Below are positions 14,153-14,817 of a stretch of 14,817 nucleotides of DNA, piece by piece; positions within the stretch are counted from its first letter, which is position 1, and each line of letters begins with the position of its first letter. The position numbers and the translations under genes were made by a program. Source of the stretch: Micrococcales bacterium UBA2465 (GTDB lineage Bacteria; Actinomycetota; Actinomycetes; Actinomycetales; Microbacteriaceae); assembly GCA_002342255.1 (NCBI GenBank), contig DDPP01000064.1:4130-18946 (forward strand). Reading direction: 5' to 3'. The notes beneath the pieces are model-generated. The model had not been told where the DNA came from, did not search any database, and saw only the letters and a program-made list of their open reading frames with translations.

Positions 14153-14817
14153 CTACTCTTTCATAATCTTGGTTAGCCAACTTATCCGGTGGACAGGTGA
14201 AGCCCCCAGTTTCCTGAGTGAATCTCGGTGTTTAGCCGAGGCATAGCCTTTATTGTTGGCTAGGTCAAAATCTGGATACTGCTCATGAAGATCCACCATA
14301 ATTCGATCCCTGGTCACTTTAGCCAGGATTGAGGCTGCCGCCACCGACACACAGCTCTGGTCTGCTTTTACTTTTGTCACCACGGGAAAACCAAAGGATT
14401 TAGCCCCCAGGTAATCTAAGTTTCCATCTAGGATGATTTGCACTTGGCTGTCTCTAAGTATTGCCAACGTTTCTGGTTTAGCCATGAGTTTCTCCAAAGC
14501 CCTCACCGCCGCCGAGGTCAATGCCGACATGATGCCCTTTTGCTCGATTTCGGTAACTGTCCCAAAACCCACGGCAAAATCTTGAACGTATTCCAAAACA
14601 TCTGGATAGATCGCCTCTCGAGCTTTTTCGGAGAGCAGCTTACTGTCCTTTAGGTTTGTCGGCCAATTTACAGGACTTGCCAAATCAATCAAAGCTGCAC
14701 CAACTGCAACATCGCCAGCAATGCAACCGCGACCGACCTCATCCATGCCAATAATGTAACGAACACCTCTACTCAGAAAGGTGCGTTCGAAATCAAGGCT
14801 TGGGAGCTGGGACGTTT
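14153..14817 (-). CDS. rnhB: Ribonuclease HII (5' end cut by the window edge)
   Basis: The frame is open to the right edge, giving at least 220 residues: before MDEVGRG the translation continues upstream with PSLDFERTFLSRGVRYIIG, the normal N-terminal region of RNase HII, so the start codon lies just outside and the internal ATG at 14744-14746 is not the start. Counting from that Met, the catalytic acids are Asp2 and Glu3 (DEVGRG), Asp107 (ILDGNLDYL) and Asp129 (KADQSCVSVAAASILAKVTRD). The C-terminal NKGYASAKHRDSLRKLGASPVHRISW block is typical. It nicks at ribonucleotides embedded in DNA and degrades RNA in RNA-DNA hybrids. It precedes DUF2469 in the usual actinobacterial order. Confidence 0.95.
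   Translation of the reverse strand, partial: TSQLPSLDFERTFLSRGVRYIIGMDEVGRGCIAGDVAVGAALIDLASPVNWPTNLKDSKLLSEKAREAIYPDVLEYVQDFAVGFGTVTEIEQKGIMSALTSAAVRALEKLMAKPETLAILRDSQVQIILDGNLDYLGAKSFGFPVVTKVKADQSCVSVAAASILAKVTRDRIMVDLHEQYPDFDLANNKGYASAKHRDSLRKLGASPVHRISWLTKIMKE

Noticed and set aside
14744..14746. ATG as the true start of rnhB
   Set aside because: The frame continues upstream to the window edge and encodes the normal RNase HII N-terminal region, so the gene is cut, not short.
1..14817. CRISPR arrays, insertion sequences, tRNA or rRNA genes, defence or biosynthetic clusters
   Set aside because: No repeated spacer pattern, transposase, integration site, cloverleaf or known defence-domain combination was seen; all genes look chromosomal and of even composition. 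XerC here is the housekeeping recombinase, not a phage integrase.

Overview
The window reads as ordinary chromosome of a streamlined actinobacterium, most likely of the family Microbacteriaceae. The evidence is the block rnhB - DUF2469 - dprA - xerC - M23 - rpsB - tsf - pyrH - frr - cdsA, the actinobacteria-specific DUF2469, a DivIVA-repeat protein after cdsA, and several membrane or secreted proteins whose sequences resemble Microbacteriaceae families. Base composition looks only moderate in GC (roughly the upper 40s percent by eye), intergenic gaps are tiny, and two convergent gene pairs abut or overlap at their stop codons. This fits the small-genome planktonic 'Luna'-type Microbacteriaceae (Rhodoluna/Aquiluna-like). 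The genus is inference.

Layout. Positions 1-1882 (minus): the N-terminus of a probable thioredoxin/TPR co-chaperone, preceded by a 572-residue membrane protein with an internal lipobox. Positions 1958-4122 (plus): a DivIVA-like coiled-coil protein and an AI-2E family permease. Positions 4123-9190 (minus): pyrH, frr and cdsA, then a protein with four DivIVA-type motifs, a secreted HNH nuclease, a membrane-anchored lytic transglycosylase, a small Cys/His protein and an alpha/beta hydrolase, almost all abutting or overlapping. Positions 9241-9268 hold a clear Rho-independent terminator closing the rpsB-tsf unit (9290-10968), which is preceded by a structured leader and a probable promoter. Positions 11251-11718 (plus) encode a lone M23 metallopeptidase-like protein. 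Positions 11715-14817 (minus) encode xerC, dprA, DUF2469 and rnhB, the last cut by the window edge.

How the genes fit together. The minus-strand core supplies translation (S2, EF-Ts, ribosome recycling factor), pyrimidine nucleotide supply (UMP kinase) and phospholipid precursor synthesis (CdsA). The cdsA-distal genes concern the cell pole, septum and envelope: DivIVA-motif proteins, a peptidoglycan-cleaving transglycosylase and a secreted nuclease. The rnhB-dprA-xerC group handles RNA removal from DNA, incoming single-stranded DNA and chromosome dimer resolution.

No mobile element, CRISPR array, tRNA, rRNA or obvious defence or biosynthetic system is visible. The most interesting points are modest: the apparent absence of yraN and comM between DUF2469 and dprA, the internal lipobox of the 572-residue protein, a 77-nt out-of-frame overlap between the DivIVA-repeat gene and the nuclease signal peptide, and the structured rpsB and pyrH leaders. 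I did not find a convincing new biological system.
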